Assembly: GCA_031178025.1 (NCBI GenBank)
Contig: JAPSJU010000147.1
Location: 1-5,611, forward strand
Origin: Agromyces sp.
Lineage (GTDB): Bacteria > Actinomycetota > Actinomycetes > Actinomycetales > Microbacteriaceae
DNA length: 5,611 nucleotides
Direction of reading: 5' to 3'
Shown here: positions 1 to 5,518 of the stretch, in pieces
Numbering within the stretch: the first letter of the stretch is position 1
Layout of the letters: each line of letters opens with the position of its first letter
Notes under the pieces: generated by a model
Database searches by the model: none
What the model saw: the letters and a program-made list of their open reading frames with translations, nothing else
What the model was told of the DNA's origin: nothing
Translations under genes and position numbers: made by a program

Positions 1-680
1 CGTACCAGCGCGCCGAGGGACGGTACTCCCTCATGCCCGCCATCATCGACGCGCTCGTCACGAGTGGCACGCCGTTCAGCATCCTGACGAAGGGAACGCT
101 GCTGCGGCGCGATCTCCCACGGCTTGCGGACGCGACGTCGCACGTCCCCGTCGACATCGCCATGTCGATCGCCGTCTACGACCACGAACTGCAGCAGTCG
201 GTCGAGCCCGGCACGCCGAGCACGACGGCGCGGCTCGCGACCGTGACCGCCGTGCGAGAGGCGGGTCTCGACTGCACGGTGTTCCTCATGCCGATCCTCC
301 CGTACCTCACCGATACGAGGGCGCACCTCGACGAGGCGCTGCGCCGGGTGAAGGCCGCGGGCGCCACGGGCGTGCTGGTCAGCGCACTGCACCTGAAGCC
401 CGGCGTGAAGCCGTGGTTCATGCAATGGCTCGAGCGGGAACACCCCGAACTCGTCCCCAAGTACCGCTCGATGTACTACGGCAGGAACGCGTACGCCCCC
501 AAGGACTACCGGCGCTGGCTCGGGCAGCGGGTCGCTCCGTTGATCAGGGCACATGGGCTCGAGCAGGGCCGCGAGGATCCCGCGACCGGCGGGGTGCGAT
601 CGGCGGCTTCCGTCACCCGGGGCGCGCCGTCGGTGCCCGATGCCCTTTCACTGCCGCACGACCCGGCCGCACTCTTCTGA
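1..680 (+). CDS. Radical SAM protein, Rv2578c/SplB-like family, C-terminal part (5' end outside window)
   Basis: This reading frame is already open at base 3, where it reads YQRAEGRYSLMP, and it ends in TGA at 678-680, so the ATG at 33 is probably internal. About 225 residues are visible. The block TPFSILTKGTLLRRDLPRL (visible residues 23-41) and the later PGVKPWFMQWLEREHPELVPKY, YRRWLGQRV and RAHGL segments match, from memory, the actinobacterial Rv2578c-type radical SAM proteins related to spore photoproduct lyase (SplB). Family members carry a CxxxCxxC cluster for a 4Fe-4S centre that cleaves S-adenosylmethionine. That motif lies upstream of this window and cannot be checked. The visible part corresponds to the second half of the barrel. 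After RAHGL there is a roughly 40-residue Ala/Pro/Ser-rich tail ending in DPAALF. The substrate is unknown; a nucleic-acid role is suggested only by SplB kinship. The gene is separated by 86 nt from the next one and probably belongs to a different transcription unit. Confidence 0.85.
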   Translation, partial: YQRAEGRYSLMPAIIDALVTSGTPFSILTKGTLLRRDLPRLADATSHVPVDIAMSIAVYDHELQQSVEPGTPSTTARLATVTAVREAGLDCTVFLMPILPYLTDTRAHLDEALRRVKAAGATGVLVSALHLKPGVKPWFMQWLEREHPELVPKYRSMYYGRNAYAPKDYRRWLGQRVAPLIRAHGLEQGREDPATGGVRSAASVTRGAPSVPDALSLPHDPAALF

Positions 681-708
681 GGCTGCATGCCGTACTGAGG
701 CTGCATGC
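677..708. repeat. 14-bp direct repeat with 18-bp period
   Basis: The sequence CTGAGGCTGCATGC occurs perfectly at 677-690 and again at 695-708, separated by CGTA. The first copy overlaps the TGA stop of the radical SAM gene. Each copy ends in the palindrome GCATGC. The second copy runs directly into the extended -10-like TGCGATAAT. Placement across the expected -35/-10 region of the histidine kinase promoter suggests an operator for a repressor or for a response regulator, but no known binding consensus was recognised. Confidence 0.6.
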
Positions 709-714
709 GATAAT
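706..714 (+). promoter_or_regulatory. Candidate extended -10 element for the two-component operon
   Basis: TGCGATAAT combines the extended -10 dinucleotide TG with the hexamer GATAAT, which has five of six matches to TATAAT. It lies about 50 nt upstream of the histidine kinase start, in the only non-coding gap before the operon. No convincing -35 hexamer is present 16-18 bp upstream, because the direct repeat occupies that position. Transcription would begin near 720-722 and give a leader of about 45 nt. This is a sequence-based guess without start-site data. Confidence 0.35.
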
Positions 715-758
715 CCGCTGTGACCGCCGCGCGAACCCGATCGCCGGCGGCCGACAGT

Positions 759-764
759 GAGGAA
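759..764 (+). promoter_or_regulatory. Ribosome binding site of the histidine kinase
   Basis: GAGGAA precedes two tandem ATG codons at 767 and 770. Measured from GAGG (759-762), spacing is 4 nt to the first ATG and 7 nt to the second. The second may therefore be the main start, which would shorten the protein by one residue. Confidence 0.6.
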
Positions 765-766
765 CG

Positions 767-2056
767 ATGATGACCCTGGGGCTGCCCGGACATCTCGCGC
801 GCGCGTCGCTCAGCCGGGCCCTCACCCATGCAGGGCATTGCGCCGCATGGGTGTGCCTGGCGGTCACCGTCGCCCTGGGGGTGTCCGGCGCGACGATCGA
901 TGGCGATCCGATGAGCTGGGCGGTGGTCACGATCGCCGCACTGCTCGCCATCCTGCTGGTCTTCGTCGCACGCCACCCGATCGTCAGCCTGACCGTGCTC
1001 TACCTCGTCATCGGTGCCGCCGCGATGGTCGCGCTCACCACGATCGTGATGGATGCCGGGCTCCAGGGCGGGACGACGAACACCCCGATCCTCGCGCTGC
1101 CCATGATCGCGATCCTCCTCGTCGGAGGCGCCGGGACGGGAGCGGCGATCGCCATCACGTGGGCGGGCCTCGGGTACGCCCTCGGCGAGGCGGCGACCTT
1201 CCTCGGCGCAACGCTGGTCGGTGCGAACTGGGTGCCGAACGCGGGCGCAGCGAGCGCGTTCGTGCTCGTCGTCGTCATCCGCGCGCTCGACGGCATCAGC
1301 CGCCGTTCCGACCAGCGCCGGGAGACGGGGCTGCACCGCGCGAGCCAGCAGAATCGGGAGCTCGCGATCCGGCACGACTACGAGCTCCGCGCGACGGCAC
1401 GCCTGCACGACACGGCGCTCAGCCATCTCGTGGCGATCGCGGCCGCCGGCTCCGGCCCGGTCGACGAGCGGTTGCGGACCGGCATCCGACAGGATCTCGG
1501 GCTCATCGTGGGGCGAGACTGGGCGGTCGACCACTCGCTCCCCGATGAGGCGGAGAACCTGCGGGGCGGTGCGGGGCGGGGTCGCGGGTACCGACGTCCG
1601 GGAGTGGCGGCGGCGACCGTCGGTGGCGTGCCGGGCGGGTCCGCCCCCGCGGACGTCGTCGAGGCGGAGGGCAGTGCCTTCCGGGCGGCGTTCACCGCTG
1701 CGGCGAATGCCGCCCTGCGCGTCCGCTGGACGGGAGACTCGACGGCGCTGCGCGTGCTCGGACCGATGCGGGCTGAGGCACTCGACGCGGCGGTCGCGCA
1801 GTGCCTCATCAACGTGGCTCGACACGCCGGCGTGGACGAGGCCGAGGTCGCGGTGGGGGTCGGGAGCGGCGAGGTGACCGTCGCGGTCATGGACAGCGGC
1901 GTCGGGTTCGACGAACACGAGATCCCCGAGGATCGAATCGGCCTGCGCACCTCGATCCGGGCCCGCATCGAGCATGAGGGCGGAACCGTGCGGCTGTGGT
2001 CCACGAAGGGCATCGGCACGACCATCGTGCTCACCGTGCCGGAGGGCGGGGAATGA
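767..2056 (+). CDS. Membrane sensor histidine kinase (DesK/NarL-partner type)
   Basis: The 429-residue protein has five or six hydrophobic segments, roughly at 24-44, 51-69, 71-94, 107-123, 124-150 and 159-173. A basic helical stretch (178-212) leads to the phosphoacceptor site ARLHDTALSHL, with H214 as the likely autophosphorylated residue. The C-terminal ATPase domain shows an N-box-like QCLINVARHAG (N349), a G1 box DSGVGFD (D376, G378, G380) and a G2 region IGLRTSIRARIEHEGG (391-406). It should autophosphorylate at H214 and pass the phosphate to the regulator encoded at 3179-3937. Two oddities stand out. Q345 occupies the place where such kinases usually have the N-box Glu, and S219 sits where HisKA_3 kinases have the Gln/His of the DxxxQ phosphatase motif. 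A Gly/Arg-rich low-complexity linker (265-293) separates the two cytoplasmic domains. No extracellular sensor domain is evident, so the signal is probably membrane-related or intramembrane. Its stop overlaps the next start as ATGA. Confidence 0.88.
   Translation: MMTLGLPGHLARASLSRALTHAGHCAAWVCLAVTVALGVSGATIDGDPMSWAVVTIAALLAILLVFVARHPIVSLTVLYLVIGAAAMVALTTIVMDAGLQGGTTNTPILALPMIAILLVGGAGTGAAIAITWAGLGYALGEAATFLGATLVGANWVPNAGAASAFVLVVVIRALDGISRRSDQRRETGLHRASQQNRELAIRHDYELRATARLHDTALSHLVAIAAAGSGPVDERLRTGIRQDLGLIVGRDWAVDHSLPDEAENLRGGAGRGRGYRRPGVAAATVGGVPGGSAPADVVEAEGSAFRAAFTAAANAALRVRWTGDSTALRVLGPMRAEALDAAVAQCLINVARHAGVDEAEVAVGVGSGEVTVAVMDSGVGFDEHEIPEDRIGLRTSIRARIEHEGGTVRLWSTKGIGTTIVLTVPEGGE
1563..1588 (+). 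other. G-quadruplex-type motif inside the kinase gene
   Basis: Four runs of at least three G lie at 1563-1566, 1573-1576, 1578-1581 and 1586-1588, with loops of 6, 1 and 4 nt. This fits the standard G3+N1-7 pattern on the coding strand. It encodes the Gly/Arg linker between the kinase domains. In DNA of this GC content the motif may simply reflect glycine codons. Confidence 0.35.
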
Positions 2057-3192
2057 TCCGGATGCGCCTGACGCAGCAGGAGGCCGACCCCATCGGAGGG
2101 ATCGCCGCCGCCCCCGTCGTCACCATGGCCGCGGTGCTCGCCGTCGGCACCGCCCTCGGCGTGACCCTCGCCCACCGGCAGGAGATCACCTCGCCCCTCG
2201 CCGCCGTGCTCGCGATCACCCTCGTCGCGGCCGCCGGCTCCATCGCTGCGGTCTCGGTCCTACCCGCGCGTGCGCCCTTCACCACCGAGCGGCTCTGGCT
2301 GGTCGTGGCACTCGCCGTCGGCGGCGTCATCGCGGAGTACGTCAGCATGCTCGGGGGCGGTCGCAGCGTGACCGAGGGCTTCGGTCCGATCGCCGTCGGC
2401 GCCCTCATCCTCGCCCTCGCGCCGTACTGCACCTGGCTGTCGCTGCTGCTCGCCGGAGCCCTGGCGTCCGTCGTCATCGCGGTCCTCGTCGTCGGTGCGG
2501 CCGGCGCGGCGCACGATCCGGCAGCGCTCGCGTCGCTCATCGGGCTGACCATCGTCGTCGTCCTCGCGTCATCCGCCGCCGCCGCAGGATACTCGTACGC
2601 GATCATCGCCGAGACGCTCGCCTGGCAGCGCGACGCGAACCGGGCCGCGCTCCGTCGCGATGCGGCGCTGCGGGAGGGGATCGCGAGGTCGGTGCAGCAG
2701 ACTCGCGTGTCGGTGCTCGGACGGGAGGTGCTGCCCTTCCTCGCCGGGGTGATGACGGCGGATCGGATCTCAGTCGCCGACGCGGATCGCGCCCGTGAGC
2801 TCGCCGAGGCGCTGCGGCGCGCGTTGAAGGCGGGCATCGAGTCGACCTGGCTCGACGACCTCGCGGCGAACCTGCAGCTCGCCCGGGACATCGACGTCCT
2901 CGTCGACGATCCGATGGGAGCCGCGGCCGACCTCGGCGACGACCAGCGGTCCGCGCTCTCCGCGCTGCTGTCGTGGCTCGGCGAGAGCGAGCGCTCCACC
3001 GGCATCCGCGTCCGGATCACCGTCGACGGTGCGGTTCGTCGCATCTCCGTATCGGCCGCGGCAGGGGCGTCGCCGCCGTCGCGGCGCGAGCTCGACCGGT
3101 TCGCCGCGGTCGCTCGTGCGGTGGCAATGCGAGCGGAAGTGGCCGCGACACGAGAGAATGTCGCTGTGGAGTTCAGTCATGTACCCGGATGA
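2053..3192 (+). CDS. Six-TM degenerate histidine-kinase-like membrane protein
   Basis: The ATG at 2053-2055 overlaps the kinase stop by 4 nt, and GGAG at 2041-2044 precedes it, so translation is probably coupled. An in-frame ATG at 1996 would force a long overlap and is less likely. The 379-residue product has about six hydrophobic helices (roughly 17-40, 48-70, 81-100, 110-123, 125-152, 158-184), mirroring the layout of the kinase upstream. The cytoplasmic part begins with a basic helix (191-212). It continues with SVQQTRVSVLGREVLPFL and the helical ARELAEALRRALKAGI (247-262), which occupy the place of a dimerisation domain but contain no HD/HE phosphoacceptor. The last 80 residues (DDQRSALSALLSWLGE, then GIRVRITVDGAVRRISVSA) resemble the start and a beta strand of an ATPase domain. 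There is no N-box Asn, no DxGxG and no Gly-rich G2. Catalysis is not expected. I infer a pseudokinase, possibly a sensor subunit or modulator of the neighbouring kinase. An unrelated membrane protein cannot be excluded. Confidence 0.75.
   Translation: MIRMRLTQQEADPIGGIAAAPVVTMAAVLAVGTALGVTLAHRQEITSPLAAVLAITLVAAAGSIAAVSVLPARAPFTTERLWLVVALAVGGVIAEYVSMLGGGRSVTEGFGPIAVGALILALAPYCTWLSLLLAGALASVVIAVLVVGAAGAAHDPAALASLIGLTIVVVLASSAAAAGYSYAIIAETLAWQRDANRAALRRDAALREGIARSVQQTRVSVLGREVLPFLAGVMTADRISVADADRARELAEALRRALKAGIESTWLDDLAANLQLARDIDVLVDDPMGAAADLGDDQRSALSALLSWLGESERSTGIRVRITVDGAVRRISVSAAAGASPPSRRELDRFAAVARAVAMRAEVAATRENVAVEFSHVPG
3168..3171 (+). promoter_or_regulatory. Ribosome binding site deciding the response-regulator start
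   Basis: GGAG lies 7 nt before the ATG at 3179, inside the end of the upstream coding region. The in-frame ATG at 3158 has only a poorly spaced GAGAG. The in-frame GTG at 3290, directly before the receiver domain, has no Shine-Dalgarno-like sequence. The site therefore favours 3179. Confidence 0.55.
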
Positions 3193-3937
3193 CGCGAGCA
3201 CCCGGACCAATAGTGCCCGGCTCGCCGGCTCGACGACGTCTGGGGAGACGTCGGACGAGATCCAAGACGAGACGACCGTCGCCCGACCGGTGCGTCTCGC
3301 AATCCTCGACGATCATGGACTGATCGTCGACAGCCTCTCGACCTGGTTCGCCGACAATGCCCCCGACTTCACGGTGGTGATCGGCGTGACCAGCTGGATG
3401 GACCTGATCCGCAGCCCCGACTTCCCGGTGGACCTCGTGCTCATGGACCTGCAGCTCGGAGACAGCGTGTCGATCGAGTCGCGGATCCGCGCCTGCAGGG
3501 CGGCGGGCGCGAAGGTGCTCGTCGTCAGCGCGCTCGACGACGAGGCGTCACGGCAGCGCTGCATGGCGGCGGGAGCGGCGGCATTCGTGTCGAAGACGCT
3601 GACGGCCGACGTGCTCGTCGACTACGCGAGGCGCGTCGTGCACGGTGATCGGCTGCCGCGGCACGTGCCCTCTCGGCATGACAGCGCATCGGACGCCGCG
3701 CATCACCCGGTCGCCCTCGGATCCGACGCGCACCTCAGCGGCGCCGAGGAGCGGGCGCTTCGCCTGTACACGCAGGGCTACAGCACCATCGAGGTGGCGC
3801 AGCGCATGGACGTCGGGTACGAGACGGCGAAGACGTACCTGCGGCGCGTGCGGGAGAAGTACGCGAAGGCCGGCCGGCCGGCCAGCCGCAAGGCCGAACT
3901 CATCCGCCGTGCGGCGGAGGATGGACTCCTCGAATAG
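3179..3937 (+). CDS. NarL/LuxR-type response regulator transcription factor
   Basis: The protein has 252 residues from the ATG at 3179, which overlaps the previous gene by 14 nt. Residues 38-155 form a receiver domain. VRLAILDDH supplies the acidic pair D44-D45, LVLMDLQL gives the phosphoacceptor D90, LVVSALDD gives the switch residue S117 and VSKTL gives the conserved K139. A linker (about 160-184) leads to a LuxR-like helix-turn-helix starting at L186 (LSGAEERALRLYTQGYSTIE). Its recognition region is DVGYETAKTYLRRVREKY, the usual arrangement of ETxKTxL. It is probably phosphorylated by the kinase two genes upstream and then binds DNA as a dimer. All phosphorylation residues are intact. An unusual feature is the 37-residue Ser/Thr/Asp-rich, probably disordered N-terminus before the first beta strand. 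A start at GTG 3290 would remove it. Target genes are not known; the operon itself is a plausible target. Confidence 0.9.
   Translation: MYPDDASTRTNSARLAGSTTSGETSDEIQDETTVARPVRLAILDDHGLIVDSLSTWFADNAPDFTVVIGVTSWMDLIRSPDFPVDLVLMDLQLGDSVSIESRIRACRAAGAKVLVVSALDDEASRQRCMAAGAAAFVSKTLTADVLVDYARRVVHGDRLPRHVPSRHDSASDAAHHPVALGSDAHLSGAEERALRLYTQGYSTIEVAQRMDVGYETAKTYLRRVREKYAKAGRPASRKAELIRRAAEDGLLE
3234..3253. repeat. 7-bp inverted repeat in the regulator's N-terminal codons
   Basis: CGACGTC (3234-3240) and GACGTCG (3247-3253) are perfect inverted arms around a 6-nt spacer, TGGGGA. Each arm contains the palindrome GACGTC. It lies in the region encoding the unstructured N-terminus of the response regulator. 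It could be an internal operator or an mRNA hairpin, or a chance product of high GC content. Confidence 0.3.
3917..3931 (+). promoter_or_regulatory. Short hairpin enclosing the only Shine-Dalgarno-like sequence before tdk
   Basis: GAGGA (3917-3921) and TCCTC (3927-3931) can pair around the loop TGGAC, ending 6 nt before the tdk ATG at 3938. GGAGG at 3916-3920 is the only Shine-Dalgarno-like sequence nearby. It is 17 nt from the start, too distant unless the hairpin brings it closer. Start by termination-reinitiation at TAG-ATG is an equally good explanation. Confidence 0.3.
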
Positions 3938-4555
3938 ATGGCGAAGCTGTACTTCCGCTATGGGGCGATGAACTCCGGCAAGTCGACCGCATTGCTCCAG
4001 GCGGCGTTCAACTACGAGGAGCGCGGGCATCAGGTGCTGCTCGCCAAGCCCTCCGTCGACACGAAGGGCGATCGCAACATCCTGTCGCGGCTGGGCGTCG
4101 TGCGCGAGGTCGACTTCACGGTGGGCCCGGGCGACGACGTGCTCACGCTCTTCCAACGACACCGCGACCGGGTCATCGAGGCCCGCGGACGGGGCGTGAG
4201 CTGCCTGCTGATCGACGAGGCGCAGTTCCTGACGTTCGACCAGGTCGACGACCTGCTGCGCATCGCGCTCATCGAGGATGTGCCCGTGCTGGCCTACGGC
4301 ATCCGCACCGACTTCCAGACGGTCGCCTTCCCCGGCAGCCGGCGCCTGCTCGAGGTGTCGCACAGCCTCGAGGAGCTGAAGACCATCTGCCGCTGCGGAC
4401 GCAAGGCGATCTTCAACGCGCGTCTCGTCGACGGCAGGTTCGTCTTCGACGGCGCGCAGGTGGCGATCGACGGAGTCGACGTCACCTACCAATCGCTCTG
4501 CGGCGTCTGCTACCTCGAGGAGAGCGGCGGCGTCCTGAACGGTCGTCAGCACTGA
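3938..4555 (+). CDS. tdk: Thymidine kinase (EC 2.7.1.21)
   Basis: The cytosolic enzyme phosphorylates thymidine (and deoxyuridine) with ATP to the 5'-monophosphate in pyrimidine salvage. The 205-residue protein equals the length I recall for E. coli Tdk and follows the TK1 pattern. It begins MAKLYFRYGAMNSGKST with the P-loop GAMNSGKST (residues 9-17). LLIDEAQFLT (90-99) carries D93 and the presumed catalytic base E94. YGIRTDFQ (120-127) matches the conserved YGLRTDF region, and ELKTICRCGRKA (146-157) leads into the zinc site. Zinc ligands appear to be C151, C153, C188 and C191. The CxC first half resembles E. coli, which, as I recall, has CxxH in the second half where this protein has CxxC. 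The ATG follows the response-regulator TAG with no intervening base and no well-placed Shine-Dalgarno sequence, indicating co-transcription and probably reinitiation. The family call is firm; a regulatory link to the two-component genes is inferred from position. Confidence 0.95.
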   Translation: MAKLYFRYGAMNSGKSTALLQAAFNYEERGHQVLLAKPSVDTKGDRNILSRLGVVREVDFTVGPGDDVLTLFQRHRDRVIEARGRGVSCLLIDEAQFLTFDQVDDLLRIALIEDVPVLAYGIRTDFQTVAFPGSRRLLEVSHSLEELKTICRCGRKAIFNARLVDGRFVFDGAQVAIDGVDVTYQSLCGVCYLEESGGVLNGRQH

Positions 4556-4558
4556 CGG

Positions 4559-4612
4559 ATGGCGCACGCGGCATCATCGCGGGATGATGGAGGGACACCG
4601 GAGGTGCGCCAT
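4559..4612 (+). promoter_or_regulatory. Nested stem-loop covering the universal stress protein start codon
   Basis: ATGGCGCAC (4559-4567) and GTGCGCCAT (4604-4612) are perfect 9-bp inverted arms that fill almost the whole tdk-usp gap. The right arm includes the first two bases of the usp ATG. Inside lies a second perfect hairpin, CATCATC (4572-4578) with GATGATG (4583-4589) around a GCGG loop. The Shine-Dalgarno GGAGG (4600-4604) sits mostly in the internal loop, next to the outer stem. In mRNA the fold could hold back initiation until ribosomes finishing tdk, or heat, open it. No T-run follows, so it does not look like a terminator. Confidence 0.5.
4600..4604 (+). promoter_or_regulatory. Ribosome binding site deciding the universal stress protein start
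   Basis: GGAGG lies 6 nt before the ATG at 4611. The upstream in-frame ATG codons at 4584 and 4587 have no comparable site, and they would add up to nine residues before the usual start of the family. Confidence 0.75.
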
Positions 4613-5465
4613 GGACGAGATCGCGGTGGGTGTCGGCATCGGCGGCGCGGCGAGCCCGCACGCCGTGCGATGGGCGGCTGCGCGCGCCGCGCACGAGGGC
4701 GCCCGGCTCAGCATCGTGAACGTGCTGGATGAGGCGGCCCTCGCCGGCGCCGATGAGGAGATGCGCCGCACGGCGACGAGTCTCGCCGAGGAACGACTCG
4801 CCCGCGCGTCCGAAGAGGCGCGCGCGATCGACGAAGCGCTGCCGGTCGAGACGAGCCTCCTGTTCGGGTCGCCGACCGAGATGTTCGCCGACATCTCGAA
4901 GCAGGTGTCGTTCCTCGTCGTCGGCACCGATTGGCATGGTGAGACCCGGGCGGATCGGCGGCGGATGCAGAGCCTCCGGATCGCCGCCGCGAGCAGCGCC
5001 CCGGTCGCCGTCATCCCGGACTTCGACGTGAGCCGCCGACGCGGCGTGGCGGTGGGCATCGACGGTTCGCACGCCTCGGATCGCGCGATCGCGTTCGCGG
5101 TGGATGAGGCGTCACGGCTCGGTGCGCCGTTGATCGCGGTGCACGCCTGGGATATCGCAGCGCTCACCGGTGGCGACTACGGCTACGGAGCCGTGCCGGT
5201 GCTGGACACCGACGATCTCGAGCGGGCGGCTGACGGGGTACTCCAGGAGGCGCTCGCCCCGGTCGCCCGGGCGCACCCGGAACTCGACATCCAGCGTGAG
5301 GTCGTGGCCGGCGATCCGGTGCACGTGCTCGCCGAGGTGGCGCAACGCGCCTCCCTCCTCGTCGTGGGCAGTCACGGGCGTGGCACGCTCGCGCGGTTCC
5401 TCCTCGGATCGGTGAGCCACGGCGTGCTCGCCCGGCTCGAGGCGCCGACGGTCGTGATCCGGTGA
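4611..5465 (+). CDS. Universal stress protein, tandem UspA domains
   Basis: The 284-residue cytosolic protein contains two UspA folds, at about 3-136 and 144-283. Domain 2 is canonical. GVAVGIDGSHAS (145-156) supplies the nucleotide-binding Asp, D151. LLVVGSHGRGTLARFLLGS (249-267) matches the ATP-binding pattern G-2x-G-9x-G(S/T) exactly (G253, G256, G266, S267). Domain 1 is degenerate: AVGVGIGGAAS has Gly where the Asp is expected, and VVGTDWHGETRADRRRMQS (103-121) lacks the pattern. Two-domain Usp proteins are common in actinobacteria, often in dormancy, hypoxia or stress regulons; their biochemical role is usually ATP binding with unknown output. The predicted start is MDEIAVGV after a good Shine-Dalgarno sequence. 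The gene follows tdk by 55 nt and could share its transcript or have its own control through the stem-loop at its start. Confidence 0.92.
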   Translation: MDEIAVGVGIGGAASPHAVRWAAARAAHEGARLSIVNVLDEAALAGADEEMRRTATSLAEERLARASEEARAIDEALPVETSLLFGSPTEMFADISKQVSFLVVGTDWHGETRADRRRMQSLRIAAASSAPVAVIPDFDVSRRRGVAVGIDGSHASDRAIAFAVDEASRLGAPLIAVHAWDIAALTGGDYGYGAVPVLDTDDLERAADGVLQEALAPVARAHPELDIQREVVAGDPVHVLAEVAQRASLLVVGSHGRGTLARFLLGSVSHGVLARLEAPTVVIR

Positions 5466-5478
5466 CGCAGGTCTGGTC

Positions 5479-5518
5479 GCCCATTGCGACGTGGGCCGCT
5501 CCTCCCCAATTCGGGGGA
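5479..5518 (+). terminator. Weak terminator candidate: two short hairpins after usp
   Basis: GCCCA (5479-5483) pairs with TGGGC (5492-5496) around 8 nt. TCCCC (5503-5507) pairs with GGGGA (5514-5518) around AATTCG, followed by CTTT. The stems are only 5 bp and the T-run is short, so intrinsic termination would be weak. This is nevertheless the only hairpin/T-run arrangement after the operon in the window. Confidence 0.25.

Noticed and set aside
506..1975. Long open frame on the minus strand (489 codons) opposite the kinase and radical SAM tail
   Set aside because: The translation is rich in Arg, Asp and Gly repeats without recognisable domains, as expected for the antisense of high-GC genes. 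The + strand carries clear kinase motifs.
3029..3178. Upstream extension of the response-regulator frame (ATG 3029 or 3158)
   Set aside because: It would overlap the previous gene extensively, the translation is Arg-rich and non-family-like, and the Shine-Dalgarno spacing is worse than at 3179.
3548..4567. Minus-strand open frame (339 codons) opposite the regulator and tdk
   Set aside because: It spans two well-supported + strand genes and shows no known motifs. It is a codon-bias shadow.
4572..4589. CATCATC-GATGATG hairpin as an intrinsic terminator of tdk
   Set aside because: No T-run follows, and the hairpin sits inside a larger fold around the next start codon.
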